From JBCAWW01 sp039024315 (lineage in GTDB: Bacteria; Bacteroidota; Bacteroidia; J057): a stretch of DNA of 64,000 bases. Below the pieces are notes generated by a model. That model was not told where the DNA came from. It worked only from the letters and a program-made list of their open reading frames with translations, and did not search any database. The first letter of the stretch is position 1. Every line of letters starts with the position of its first letter. A program made the translations under genes and the position numbers. Shown here piece by piece: positions 51,079 to 59,393 of the stretch. The stretch is from positions 1-64,000 of the forward strand of contig JBCCQN010000016.1 in assembly GCA_039024315.1 (NCBI GenBank), given 5' to 3'.

Positions 51079-52437
51079 ATGCAAAAGTTAATATATCTCT
51101 CTCTGTTAAGCAGTGCCCTTTTGGTCATCGGCTGTACCGAAAGACTAGATTTAGCGCCACTGTCCGCCATCGGTGAAAATGGTTTCTACAAAAATGTTAC
51201 TGAGGTGGAAGGCGCAGTCATCGCGATCTATGATGGGTTGCAAGACGTTCCGCAACGCGAATTTGCCCTTACAGAGATGCGTTCAGACAATACTCGAACC
51301 CGCTCTAGCGAGGGAGATTGGGCCCAGTTTGAAAGCTTTGACGTCGAGCCAACCAATACGGCCATTGCAGCTTATTGGTCTGCAAACTACAATGTGATCT
51401 TCCGTGCCAACCGCGTTCTTGAAAATCTAGAAGTAGTCAATAGTACTACACTCAAAAGTCAATTTGAAGGCGAAGCACGCTTCACCCGCGCATTGGCTCA
51501 CTTCAATTTGGTACAAGCCTTTGGCGATGTGCCTTTGGTGGATCAGGTGATTATCCAGACCGATTCCAGCTACTTCGATAGAGATCCCGTGGCTACGGTA
51601 TTGAGTACCATTGCTGCTGATTTGAGTGCTGCTCGTACTTTGCTTCCCGCAACGCTTGATTACGGTCGTGCGACTAGCGGAGCCGCTTCAGCCTTACTTG
51701 CCAAAGTAATGCTGACCCAAGGAGATTATGCAGGTGCTGAGGGCGTTCTTAACGAACTAACAACTAGCGGGGCTTATGCGCTTGAAGCTTCTTATCGCGA
51801 TGTCTTTTACAATGAAGGCAATGGGGAGGTAATCTTTGCCATCCCATACCTTGACGATGATGCCAACGAAAGTCAGGATTTCTCTTTTGAGATGACGGCA
51901 GGAGGTGCGATCAGCGGACTCAACTATATGACCGATGAGTTTCTTGCGGCTATGGACCCATTAGATAGCATGCGTAATGATGTCCTTTTGAGCCCTGCTC
52001 ATCCAGCAGAAGGAGGCAAGTTCTTGACTCAGTCAGCTGACGCTCGTCTTTGTGGCAACGATTGGATTGTCCTTCGCTATGCTGATGTGCTATTGCTGCA
52101 GGCTGAGGCTATCATGGCAGGTGCGCCTTCGACCCAAGACTTAGATGCAATTGCTGCTTATAACGAAGTACGTGAGCGTGCCAACCTTAGCACCCTAGCG
52201 GTAGATGGGAGCGAAACACTAACTCGTGAAATGCTACTTTTTGAGCGTCGTTATGAGCTTGCTTTCGAAAATCATCGCTTCAATGATCTGCTACGCTTTG
52301 GCGTCGCGGAATCAGTTCTATCTGAATTCGCTGCTAACTATAGTTTCCCTTTCACGGCCACTGATTTATTACTTCCTATTCCACAGGGAGAAATCAACGT
52401 TAGCCAAGGAAAACTATCTCAAAATCCTGGGTATTAG
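51079..52437 (+). CDS. SusD/RagB-type surface glycan-binding lipoprotein
   Basis: A 452-residue surface lipoprotein (LLSSALLVIGC lipobox) of the SusD/RagB family, which forms the lid of the SusC barrel and binds the glycan. Features: N-terminal ERLDLAPLSAIGENGFY, TPR-like helices in the middle (FTRALAHFNLVQAFGDVPLVDQ, SAASALLAKVMLTQGDYAGAE), and the family C-terminal part with LLFERRYELAFENHRFNDLLRFG and LLPIPQGEINVSQGKLSQNPGY. Length is at the short end of the family. Confidence 0.95.
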   Translation: MQKLIYLSLLSSALLVIGCTERLDLAPLSAIGENGFYKNVTEVEGAVIAIYDGLQDVPQREFALTEMRSDNTRTRSSEGDWAQFESFDVEPTNTAIAAYWSANYNVIFRANRVLENLEVVNSTTLKSQFEGEARFTRALAHFNLVQAFGDVPLVDQVIIQTDSSYFDRDPVATVLSTIAADLSAARTLLPATLDYGRATSGAASALLAKVMLTQGDYAGAEGVLNELTTSGAYALEASYRDVFYNEGNGEVIFAIPYLDDDANESQDFSFEMTAGGAISGLNYMTDEFLAAMDPLDSMRNDVLLSPAHPAEGGKFLTQSADARLCGNDWIVLRYADVLLLQAEAIMAGAPSTQDLDAIAAYNEVRERANLSTLAVDGSETLTREMLLFERRYELAFENHRFNDLLRFGVAESVLSEFAANYSFPFTATDLLLPIPQGEINVSQGKLSQNPGY

Positions 52438-52506
52438 TCCTTAATGTTTATATGAGAGGAGGCACGGCTCCTCCTCTCCCTTTTTTACACGAAAAGTATA
52501 TCCGTT

Positions 52507-53361
52507 ATGAATCCTAAATATAAAATAGGGCGATTTACACTCTTACAGTTTATCAACTTTGCCCTAGTTCTTGGTTTCTCAACTGCCATGTTGGTCTCAT
52601 GTGATGACCGATTTATTATCCCTGAGGAAGGTTCCTTGGCTGATGCTACGCCTCCGAGTGCGGATTTCTCGTTCACCCAAGACGAGGCTGATTATCTGAG
52701 AGTAAGCTTTGCCAATTTATCCATCAGCGCTACTGATCAGACTTGGGACTTTGGCGATGGTACTGTTACTACCGAAGCCAATCCGACCCATACCTATGAT
52801 ACCATAGGGGTTTATACCATCAAACTGACAGTATCTGATAAGCTTAATGCTACTAGTACGATCGAAAAGACGATTACGATCGAAGAGCCGGTAGTGCTAT
52901 TTACCCCAGAAATTTATAATCCGGGTTTTGATATCGAAGATCCTGATTCCTATCGTGATGGCTGGAGAAATGGAGACCTCGGAGGCGTAATTCAAATTAC
53001 TTCTAGTCCAGTACATGATGGAGTGAAATCTGCTAAGCTACCCTCTGAAGGAGATCGTATTGCTTATCAGCTCATTACAGTTGAAGAGAATAAGGACTAT
53101 GTAGTGTCATTTTATTACACGATGAAGACCTCACCAGTTGGCAATATGACCGTTTCCATTTTGGCTGGACACATTACGGATCCTACTAAGATTTCTGAAG
53201 CGACCATAAATTCTGTAACTGTCAATGACCAGAACGACGCCAGTACCTACGTTTTGGCTTCGGTCAACTTTTTCTCAGGCAACAATACGGAAGTGGCCAT
53301 CTATGTCAGCAATGTAGATGTTGAATGTCGTATTGACTCATTCACTATAGTCGAAGATTAA
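52507..53361 (+). CDS. PKD-domain lipoprotein, probable alginate-binding surface protein
   Basis: A 284-residue lipoprotein (signal ending ... AMLVSC). Residues about 55-120 are a PKD domain (PSADFSFTQDEADYLRVSF, WDFGDGTVTTEANPTHTYDT, GVYTIKLTVSD). Residues about 135-284 are a jelly-roll, carbohydrate-binding-module-like domain (NPGFDIEDPDSYRDGW, HDGVKSAKLPSEGDRIAY, VSFYYTMKT, VDVECRIDSFTIV). It occupies the place of SusE/F proteins after susD and presumably binds alginate on the cell surface; specificity is inferred from the locus. Confidence 0.8.
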   Translation: MNPKYKIGRFTLLQFINFALVLGFSTAMLVSCDDRFIIPEEGSLADATPPSADFSFTQDEADYLRVSFANLSISATDQTWDFGDGTVTTEANPTHTYDTIGVYTIKLTVSDKLNATSTIEKTITIEEPVVLFTPEIYNPGFDIEDPDSYRDGWRNGDLGGVIQITSSPVHDGVKSAKLPSEGDRIAYQLITVEENKDYVVSFYYTMKTSPVGNMTVSILAGHITDPTKISEATINSVTVNDQNDASTYVLASVNFFSGNNTEVAIYVSNVDVECRIDSFTIVED

Positions 53362-53377
53362 TCTCGCATAAATTTTA

Positions 53378-54298
53378 GTGCTCATGTTTTTTATTGGTTT
53401 TAGGACAGGATTTCTCAGGCTGGCTGCTTTCTGTCTGCTCGTGCTGAGTATGCAAGCATGCGACAAGGACGACCACTTGACTCCTCCTACCGGTGATTAT
53501 ATTGAACCCCCCAAAGAGACCGCAATGGAAGGCGTGGACTATCTCCTGCCCAAGATTGATTTGGGAAATTGGAAGGTGACTTTGCCAATTGGTAATCCTA
53601 CCGAAGTAAGCCCGCCGGAAATCCTGGACTATGCCAATAATGATGTCCTTAAGCCTTTTATGTACAATGACTCCACCGACGGATCGATAGTATTTTATAC
53701 CTATCCGGGGGCTACGACTGCCAATACCTCTTATTCCCGCACCGAATTACGAGAGCAAATGGTCGCCGGCAGTAATAGCACCAACTGGACGTTCTCCGAA
53801 GGAGGCCGCATGAAAGGAAAACTGGCCTTAGAAGATATCTCAAATGATGGCTCTGGTGATCCTCATCGGACCATAATTATGCAAATCCATGGACGTTTGA
53901 CCAATGAGCAAAGAGATTTGATCAATGAAAATGACAACAACGCACCGCCCATGCTCAAAATCTATTGGAATAAGGGGCGGGTGAGAGTAAAAACCAAAAT
54001 CCTTAAGGATCTTAATGCAACCTATGAAGAGCTATTACACACAGATGCTTGGGGTGATGACGATGGGTTCTTCTTTGATGAATATGTTGGTAACGAGCCT
54101 TTTACGCTTGAGGTGATAGCCTCTGAAGGCCGCATGGAGGTCATTCTCAATGACAATGAATCCAAAGTTTACGATGATATCCATATCCAAAAATGGAGCG
54201 TTTTTGAAAACTACTTTAAGGCGGGAAATTATTTAATCACCCTTGATGAAGGCGCTTTTGCTAAAGTTAAATACTACGAACTAGCGGTTAGCCACTAA
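53378..54298 (+). CDS. alginate lyase, family PL7, lipoprotein
   Basis: A 306-residue endo-lyase that cuts alginate by beta-elimination, giving unsaturated oligomers. It is a probable lipoprotein (LVLSMQAC), so tethered to the envelope. The PL7 beta-jelly roll starts near residue 60 (LPKIDLGNWKVTLPIG). The three signature strands are seen: SRTELREQ (about 120-127), IMQIHGRL with the QIH triad member (about 168-171) and YFKAGNYLI (about 278-286). A QIH rather than QVH motif is usually linked to activity on G-containing blocks, but this is not proof. It starts 16 nt after the PKD gene. Confidence 0.93.
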   Translation: MLMFFIGFRTGFLRLAAFCLLVLSMQACDKDDHLTPPTGDYIEPPKETAMEGVDYLLPKIDLGNWKVTLPIGNPTEVSPPEILDYANNDVLKPFMYNDSTDGSIVFYTYPGATTANTSYSRTELREQMVAGSNSTNWTFSEGGRMKGKLALEDISNDGSGDPHRTIIMQIHGRLTNEQRDLINENDNNAPPMLKIYWNKGRVRVKTKILKDLNATYEELLHTDAWGDDDGFFFDEYVGNEPFTLEVIASEGRMEVILNDNESKVYDDIHIQKWSVFENYFKAGNYLITLDEGAFAKVKYYELAVSH

Positions 54299-54326
54299 AA
54301 GATAAACCCTCAAAATCTGCATTTAC

Positions 54327-54352
54327 CTAGTTCTCGAGAAGCCTCGAGCTAG
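54327..54352. other. hairpin between PL7 and PL6 genes
   Basis: CTAG-TT-CTCGAG / CTCGAGCTAG forms a stem with a two-base bulge and an AAGC loop. Without a T run it may be a processing or attenuation site rather than a terminator. Confidence 0.35.
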
Positions 54353-54426
54353 CAGCCTCATATCTAAGACAAAGACTCTAAGCAGTTCAAAACAATATAT
54401 CTCCTGCCCAATAAAAAACGATACTA

Positions 54427-56760
54427 ATGCAAAGATTACTTAAATATGGGTTCCTAATTAGCATCTGTTGGCTCTTTTCTTGTCAGCCGGCTTCGCCGAA
54501 CGCTCAGTTGGTAAAGGATGTGGCAGCCTTTCAAGAAGCCGTTAAAAATGCTCAACCGGGCGACCGAATTGCTTTGGCTAATGGTGTCTGGCAGGACGCA
54601 GAATTGGTGTTTAAAGCGCAGGGAACCAAAGACGCTCCTATCACCCTGAGCGTGCAGGAAAAAGGGAAAGTGAGTCTAGAAGGACAATCCAATTTGCGGA
54701 TAGCAGGCGAGCATCTCATCGTTGAAGGCCTAGTCTTTAAAAATGGCTATACGCCTACCAATGAAGTCATCTCCTTTCGTCGCAATAAAGAAGATCTCGC
54801 CCATAACTGCCGCGTAACCGAATGTGTAATCGATAACTACAGCAATCCTGAGCGCTTTGAATCAGATTATTGGGTGGGTATCTATGGCAAAAACAACCGC
54901 TTTGACCACAACTATCTCACTGGCAAAAGTAATCAAGGCGTAACCCTAGCGGTTAGGCTCAATAGTGAAGATAGTCGCGAAAACAATCATCTAATCGACC
55001 ACAATTATTTTGGCTATCGCCCTATCCTAGGTTCAAATGGTGGCGAGACGCTGCGCATCGGTACTAGCCATTATTCTTTGACCAATTCCAATACAATCGT
55101 AGAGTACAACTACTTTGATCGTTGCAATGGAGAGCATGAAATCATCTCCAATAAGTCCTGCCAGAACACTTTTCGATACAATACATTTAACGAGTGTCAG
55201 GGGACCCTTACCATGCGCCACGGCAATGAAACCTTGGTGGAGAGCAATTACTTTTTTGGCAACGGAAAAGCCAATACCGGAGGGATCCGCATTATCAACG
55301 AGAAGCAAACGGTTATCAACAATTATTGTGTGGGTTTGACGGGATATCGTTTTCGTGGTGCTTTGGTGATCATGAATGGTGTGCCCAATTCCCCTCCCAA
55401 TCGCTATAGCCCAGTGATTGAGTCCGCGGCTAAAAACAACACCTTCATCAATTGTGATTATATCCAACTTTGTGCTGGCAGTGATGAGGAGCGTTCGGCC
55501 CCGCCGCAAACAACCGAGGTAACAGATAATATCTTCTATACCGAAAATCGCCCTGATCTCTTCACAGTCTACGACGACATCAGCGGGATTGATTTTTCTG
55601 GTAATCTTGTCAGTCAAAGTACCCCTCCGCTCAACGCTGGCTTTACTCAGGCAAAGCTTGACTTTACAGAAAATGAAGCGGGGCTTCTGGTTAGCAATGA
55701 GGCTGTAGCCCAAGGCAAAGGCATGCAAAAGATGACAGAGCGCGCCACCCCAGAAAATTGTGGACCTAATTGGTACCCTCGTGCTGAGCTGGGTGTCCGC
55801 TTTGATATGGGACAAACGATCAAGGTTGAGCCTGGCATCAATACCCTTGTCGAAGCTGTCAAAACCGCCAATAATAGCGATATCCTAGAGCTCGGAGAAG
55901 GAGAGTACATCATGTCCAAGGCCATCGATATGTCGGTGCCGCTGACGATTCGGGCCGCTGATGGACTAGCCAGCAAGCCTCGAATCACTTTCGAACGCAG
56001 CTCTCTTTTCAATCTCGAAAATGGAGCAAGCCTCAAGTTACAAGGCATTGAAATCAATGGAGAGGCTTCCGAAGACAAAGCGCTCAATACGGTTGTCCGC
56101 ACGAGTCGCTACTCTATGAACAAAAACTACAAGCTCATCATTGAAGATTGTGAGTTCCTTGATTTGGATGTCAACCACAGCTTCAATGTGCTGAGAGTGT
56201 ACAAAAATACCTTTGCCGATTCCATCGTGCTCCGCAATTCTTTGTTCCGCAATATCAGTGGTCATGTGCTCAAACTCGACAAAGAAACGGACGATATTGG
56301 CATCTATAATGTGGAGAATGTTGTGCTCGAAAACTGCGTTTTCCAAGACATCGAAGGCATGGCCCTTGACCTCCATCGGGGTGGCCGCGATGAAAGTACT
56401 TTCGGACCGATCCTCGATCTCGATCATTGCACCTTCCGCAATGTCGGACATGGCAAACGCAACAAAACGGGTGCGAGTGTCGGCTTGCATGGCGTACAGC
56501 TAGCCAATATGCACAACAGCATTTTTGACAACTGTAAGCCGATGGACTTTTTCCTCGCGGTCGGAGAACCTGTGATCCGTCTAGGCCACTGCAACTTTTA
56601 CCAAACCCCTAAGTTGCGCACCAACGATGATGCTTATCAATCATACGCCTTAAGCAATCAACCCACTCTTTTTCAGGGAGATGATGCTTACCTATTGTCA
56701 AACCAGTCTTCTTTGCTTGAAAAAGGCAAGGACGGCAAAAAATTGGGAGTGCTATGGTAA
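54427..56760 (+). CDS. alginate lyase, family PL6 (chondroitinase B-type), lipoprotein
   Basis: A 777-residue right-handed beta-helix lyase (lipobox WLFSC). The N-terminal helix domain (about 30-400) has PL6 hallmarks: NGGETLRIGTSHYS (about 204-217), EHEIISNKSCQNTFRYNTF (catalytic Lys about 243) and GTLTMRHGNETLVESNYF (catalytic Arg about 264). The C-terminal half (about 460-777) is a second beta-helix domain, as in two-domain AlyGC-like PL6 enzymes. These act mostly as exo-lyases on G-rich or MG oligomers. It overlaps the PL17 gene start by 7 nt. Two hairpin repeats are inside (54488-54505 just after the lipid Cys; 55489-55506). Confidence 0.93.
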   Translation: MQRLLKYGFLISICWLFSCQPASPNAQLVKDVAAFQEAVKNAQPGDRIALANGVWQDAELVFKAQGTKDAPITLSVQEKGKVSLEGQSNLRIAGEHLIVEGLVFKNGYTPTNEVISFRRNKEDLAHNCRVTECVIDNYSNPERFESDYWVGIYGKNNRFDHNYLTGKSNQGVTLAVRLNSEDSRENNHLIDHNYFGYRPILGSNGGETLRIGTSHYSLTNSNTIVEYNYFDRCNGEHEIISNKSCQNTFRYNTFNECQGTLTMRHGNETLVESNYFFGNGKANTGGIRIINEKQTVINNYCVGLTGYRFRGALVIMNGVPNSPPNRYSPVIESAAKNNTFINCDYIQLCAGSDEERSAPPQTTEVTDNIFYTENRPDLFTVYDDISGIDFSGNLVSQSTPPLNAGFTQAKLDFTENEAGLLVSNEAVAQGKGMQKMTERATPENCGPNWYPRAELGVRFDMGQTIKVEPGINTLVEAVKTANNSDILELGEGEYIMSKAIDMSVPLTIRAADGLASKPRITFERSSLFNLENGASLKLQGIEINGEASEDKALNTVVRTSRYSMNKNYKLIIEDCEFLDLDVNHSFNVLRVYKNTFADSIVLRNSLFRNISGHVLKLDKETDDIGIYNVENVVLENCVFQDIEGMALDLHRGGRDESTFGPILDLDHCTFRNVGHGKRNKTGASVGLHGVQLANMHNSIFDNCKPMDFFLAVGEPVIRLGHCNFYQTPKLRTNDDAYQSYALSNQPTLFQGDDAYLLSNQSSLLEKGKDGKKLGVLW
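54488..54505 (-). repeat. 18-nt hairpin repeat (foot GAGCGTT, stem CGGC/GCCG, loop GAA)
   Basis: Perfect copy in the PL6 gene, encoding the residues right after the lipoprotein Cys (PASPNAQ). Confidence 0.75.
55489..55506 (+). repeat. 18-nt hairpin repeat (foot GAGCGTT, stem CGGC/GCCG, loop CCC)
   Basis: Perfect foot and stem in a surface loop of the PL6 enzyme (encodes EERSAPP). Confidence 0.65.
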
Positions 56761-59030
56761 GATTAATCGCCACTTATGCCTTGCTCATTGTGGTATTGGG
56801 ATGCCCGCTGCGCGGAACGTCTCAGTCTCACCCACGCCTATTGTTGGGAGAGGAACACATCACCGAGATACGAGCTCAGCTGGGGCAAGTACCCCTATTT
56901 GATAGCAGTTTAGCCAAGGCCAAAGCAGAAGTAGACGCTGCTATTGCTGAAGGTATCCAAGTGCCTGTCCCTAAGGATATGGCGGGTGGCTATACCCATG
57001 AGCAGCACAAGAAAAACTTCTTCATGCTGCAAAAGGCAGGCGCTATTTTCCGCATTACTGAGGAAGAAAAGTACGCCCAGTATATTCGAGAAAATCTACT
57101 AGCCTACGCCAAACTATATCCGACACTGCCGATTCATCCTACTGATCGTAGCTATGCTACGGGCAAGATCTTTTGGCAATGTCTCAATGATGCTAATTGG
57201 TTGGTTTATGTCAGCCAGGCCTATGACTGTATTTATGATTGGCTACCTGCGGCGGAACGCCAACTCATAGAAAAAGACCTTTTTCGACCATTTGCAGACT
57301 TTCTTTCGGTCGAGAATCCTCAGTTTTATGATCGTATCCACAATCACAGTACCTGGGGCAATGCTGCCGTAGGGATGATTGGTATGGTTATGGGAGACGA
57401 AGAACTGATCCAACGCGCTTTATACGGGCTCCAAGAGAATGGGCATTCCGGTGAAAAATATGATAATGATGGTGGTTTGATTCGCCTTCCGGGACAGAAA
57501 GAGAGTGGTTTTCTAGCGCAGATAGATCACGCTTTCTCTCCTGATGGCTACTATACCGAGGGGCCTTATTATCAGCGATATGCGATTTTTCCCTTTATGA
57601 TTTTTGCCCGTTCTATGGCCAACAATCTGCCAGAGCAAGGCATCTTTTCGTATCGCGATAGTTTGCTGATTCGCTCTGTCTCAGCCCTACTCAATCAAAC
57701 CAATGCAGTCGGAGAATTTTTCCCGATCAACGACGCCCAAAAAGGCATGTCTTACTTCTCCCGCGAACTGGTAACAGCGGTGGATATTAGCTATTATTTT
57801 GGTGATCAAGATCCTGCGTTGCTAAGTGTGGCGGCAGATCAAGGCCGAGTCATCCTAGACGAAAGTGGTTTTGCTATCGCGAAGGATCTGGCCAAAGGCC
57901 AAGCGCTGCCTTTTATTCGGCTTTCCCAAGAACTTACTGATGGCGCTAAGGGCGACGAAGGAGCATTAGGGATTATCCGTCCTAAAAATACTGATGAAGA
58001 GCTATGCCTCCTGATGAAATATACCGCCCAAGGCTTAGGGCACGGCCATTATGACAAATTATCCTTCTCCTATTATGATGGGGGAGATGAGATCATGCAA
58101 GATTATGGCGCCGCTCGCTGGGTCAATATTGATCAAAAAGCAGGTGGACGCTACCTCAAAGAAAATAAGACTTGGGCGAAGCAAAGTATTGCCCATAACA
58201 CCCTAGTTGTGGATGAAAAATCTCATTTCGGCGGGGTTTTTAAAGTAGCCAATGCCAATCATTCGGAGCCTTATCTTTTTGTAACGGATGCAAAGGCTTA
58301 TCAGCTGGCTAGTGCGAAGGAGCAGAATGCTTATCCCGGTATAGAGATGCATCGGACCATGATCATGCTAGAGGATGAGTCCTTAAGGCGTCCGCTTTTG
58401 ATCGACATTTTTAGGGTTACTGCTGCGCAGAACGCTTCCCAACATCAATTTGACTTACCCTTTTATTTCCAAGGGCAGTTGATGAATAGCAATTTTGAGT
58501 ACGAAATCTCAACTACGGGGCCAAGCGTTCTCGGAACGAGTGACGGCTACCAACATCTCTACCAAGAGGCCAAAGGTCATAGCCCGCAAAATACAGCTTG
58601 GATCAATTGTTTTAACGGAGAGGATTTCTTTACGCTTTATACAGCAGTAGATAGCACAGATGAGCTGATTTTGGCGCGAGCGGGTGCAAACGATCCGCTT
58701 TTCAATATCCGTAGGGACCCTGCCCTGATCGTTCGCAAGGCGAACCAAAACCAAAGTGTCTTCCTCTCTGCCTTAGAGATGCATGGCTCTTACAGCCCAG
58801 TAACGGAAATCCCGCTTGATCCTTTTGGTAGCCTCAGTGGACTAGAGATACTCTGGAACGATGCAGACTACACCGTGGTGCGCATCCAACACCAAAGCGG
58901 TACCACTTGGACCTTTTGTATCGCCAATCGCAACACAGATAAAGAAAAAGAACATTCCATGATCATAGACGGGAAAAACCTGCTATGGCGTGGGCCTACA
59001 CATTTGATTAAAACACCTAAAGACGAATAG
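56754..59030 (+). CDS. oligoalginate lyase, family PL17
   Basis: A 758-residue exo-lyase releasing unsaturated uronate monomers from alginate oligomers. Signal with lipobox-like VVLGC. The N-terminal (alpha/alpha) toroid carries DRIHNHSTWGNAAVGMIG (about 193-210, catalytic Asn and His) and SPDGYYTEGPYYQRYAIFPF (about 262-281, catalytic Tyr). The C-terminal heparinase II/III-type beta domain has GLGHGHYDKLSFSYYDGG (about 427-444) and IAHNTLVVDE. It begins 7 nt inside the PL6 gene, so translation is coupled. Three hairpin repeats lie inside: one over the region after the lipid Cys (56805-56822), one perfect (58420-58437) and one at 58523-58540. Confidence 0.95.
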   Translation: MVRLIATYALLIVVLGCPLRGTSQSHPRLLLGEEHITEIRAQLGQVPLFDSSLAKAKAEVDAAIAEGIQVPVPKDMAGGYTHEQHKKNFFMLQKAGAIFRITEEEKYAQYIRENLLAYAKLYPTLPIHPTDRSYATGKIFWQCLNDANWLVYVSQAYDCIYDWLPAAERQLIEKDLFRPFADFLSVENPQFYDRIHNHSTWGNAAVGMIGMVMGDEELIQRALYGLQENGHSGEKYDNDGGLIRLPGQKESGFLAQIDHAFSPDGYYTEGPYYQRYAIFPFMIFARSMANNLPEQGIFSYRDSLLIRSVSALLNQTNAVGEFFPINDAQKGMSYFSRELVTAVDISYYFGDQDPALLSVAADQGRVILDESGFAIAKDLAKGQALPFIRLSQELTDGAKGDEGALGIIRPKNTDEELCLLMKYTAQGLGHGHYDKLSFSYYDGGDEIMQDYGAARWVNIDQKAGGRYLKENKTWAKQSIAHNTLVVDEKSHFGGVFKVANANHSEPYLFVTDAKAYQLASAKEQNAYPGIEMHRTMIMLEDESLRRPLLIDIFRVTAAQNASQHQFDLPFYFQGQLMNSNFEYEISTTGPSVLGTSDGYQHLYQEAKGHSPQNTAWINCFNGEDFFTLYTAVDSTDELILARAGANDPLFNIRRDPALIVRKANQNQSVFLSALEMHGSYSPVTEIPLDPFGSLSGLEILWNDADYTVVRIQHQSGTTWTFCIANRNTDKEKEHSMIIDGKNLLWRGPTHLIKTPKDE
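56805..56822 (-). repeat. 18-nt hairpin repeat (foot AGACGTT, stem CCGC/GCGG, loop GCA)
   Basis: In the signal-peptide end of the PL17 gene; encodes PLRGTS directly after the lipobox Cys. Confidence 0.7.
58420..58437 (-). repeat. 18-nt hairpin repeat (foot AAGCGTT, stem CTGC/GCAG, loop GCA)
   Basis: Perfect copy in the PL17 gene, in frame, encoding TAAQNAS; 18 nt equals six codons. Confidence 0.8.
58523..58540 (+). repeat. 18-nt hairpin repeat (foot AAGCGTT, stem CTCG/CGAG, loop GAA)
   Basis: Perfect copy in the PL17 gene only 86 bp from the previous one; encodes PSVLGTS. Confidence 0.75.
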
Positions 59031-59037
59031 CAGAAAT

Positions 59038-59391
59038 ATGGATTCAATAAAACCTAGTAAAGAATTTTTGTTTGGCGCCGACCTTCCTTGGGAAGAAGTA
59101 GGACCAGGCTTGAAGCGTCAGATTATGGGATTTGACAATAAGATCATGATGGTCAAAGTCAAATTTGAAGCTGGAGGGGTAGGGCAGATGCACGAGCACC
59201 ATCACTCTCAGGTAACCTATGTAGAGAGCGGCGAATTTCAAATGACCATCGGAGACGAAGTCAAAACTCTCAAAGGAGGAGATTCCTTTTATATCCCGCC
59301 TCATGTCATGCATGGCTGTGTGTGTACCAAAGGCGGCGTCCTTTTGGATGTGTTTAGCCCACATCGCGAAGACTTCTTAGCAGACAAATAG
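59038..59391 (+). CDS. kdgF: KdgF-like cupin, unsaturated uronate linearising enzyme
   Basis: A 117-residue cupin that speeds the conversion of 4,5-unsaturated monouronate to the linear DEH (4-deoxy-L-erythro-5-hexoseulose uronate). The metal-binding cupin motifs are GQMHEHHHSQVTYVESGEF (about 50-68, His and Glu) and GDSFYIPPHVMHGCVC (about 81-96). Length and pattern fit KdgF. It has no signal peptide and is placed 7 nt after the PL17 gene and 2 nt before the transporter, exactly the position expected in alginate loci. Confidence 0.92.
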   Translation: MDSIKPSKEFLFGADLPWEEVGPGLKRQIMGFDNKIMMVKVKFEAGGVGQMHEHHHSQVTYVESGEFQMTIGDEVKTLKGGDSFYIPPHVMHGCVCTKGGVLLDVFSPHREDFLADK

Positions 59392-59393
59392 TT

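Noticed and set aside
51245..51260. GACGTTCCGCAACGCG in susD as a hairpin copy
   Set aside because: Only three pairs form, and it encodes residues typical of SusD proteins.
55033..55815. 260-codon open frame antisense to the PL6 gene
   Set aside because: It lies fully inside a well-supported lyase gene, and its translation shows no family features.
57248..57262. GCGGCGGAACGCC in the PL17 gene as a hairpin copy
   Set aside because: The foot is partly matched but no 4-bp stem forms.
58731..58745. GTTCGC-AAG-GCGAAC inverted repeat as a further hairpin copy
   Set aside because: The foot and stem overlap differently from the 18-nt pattern, so it may be chance.
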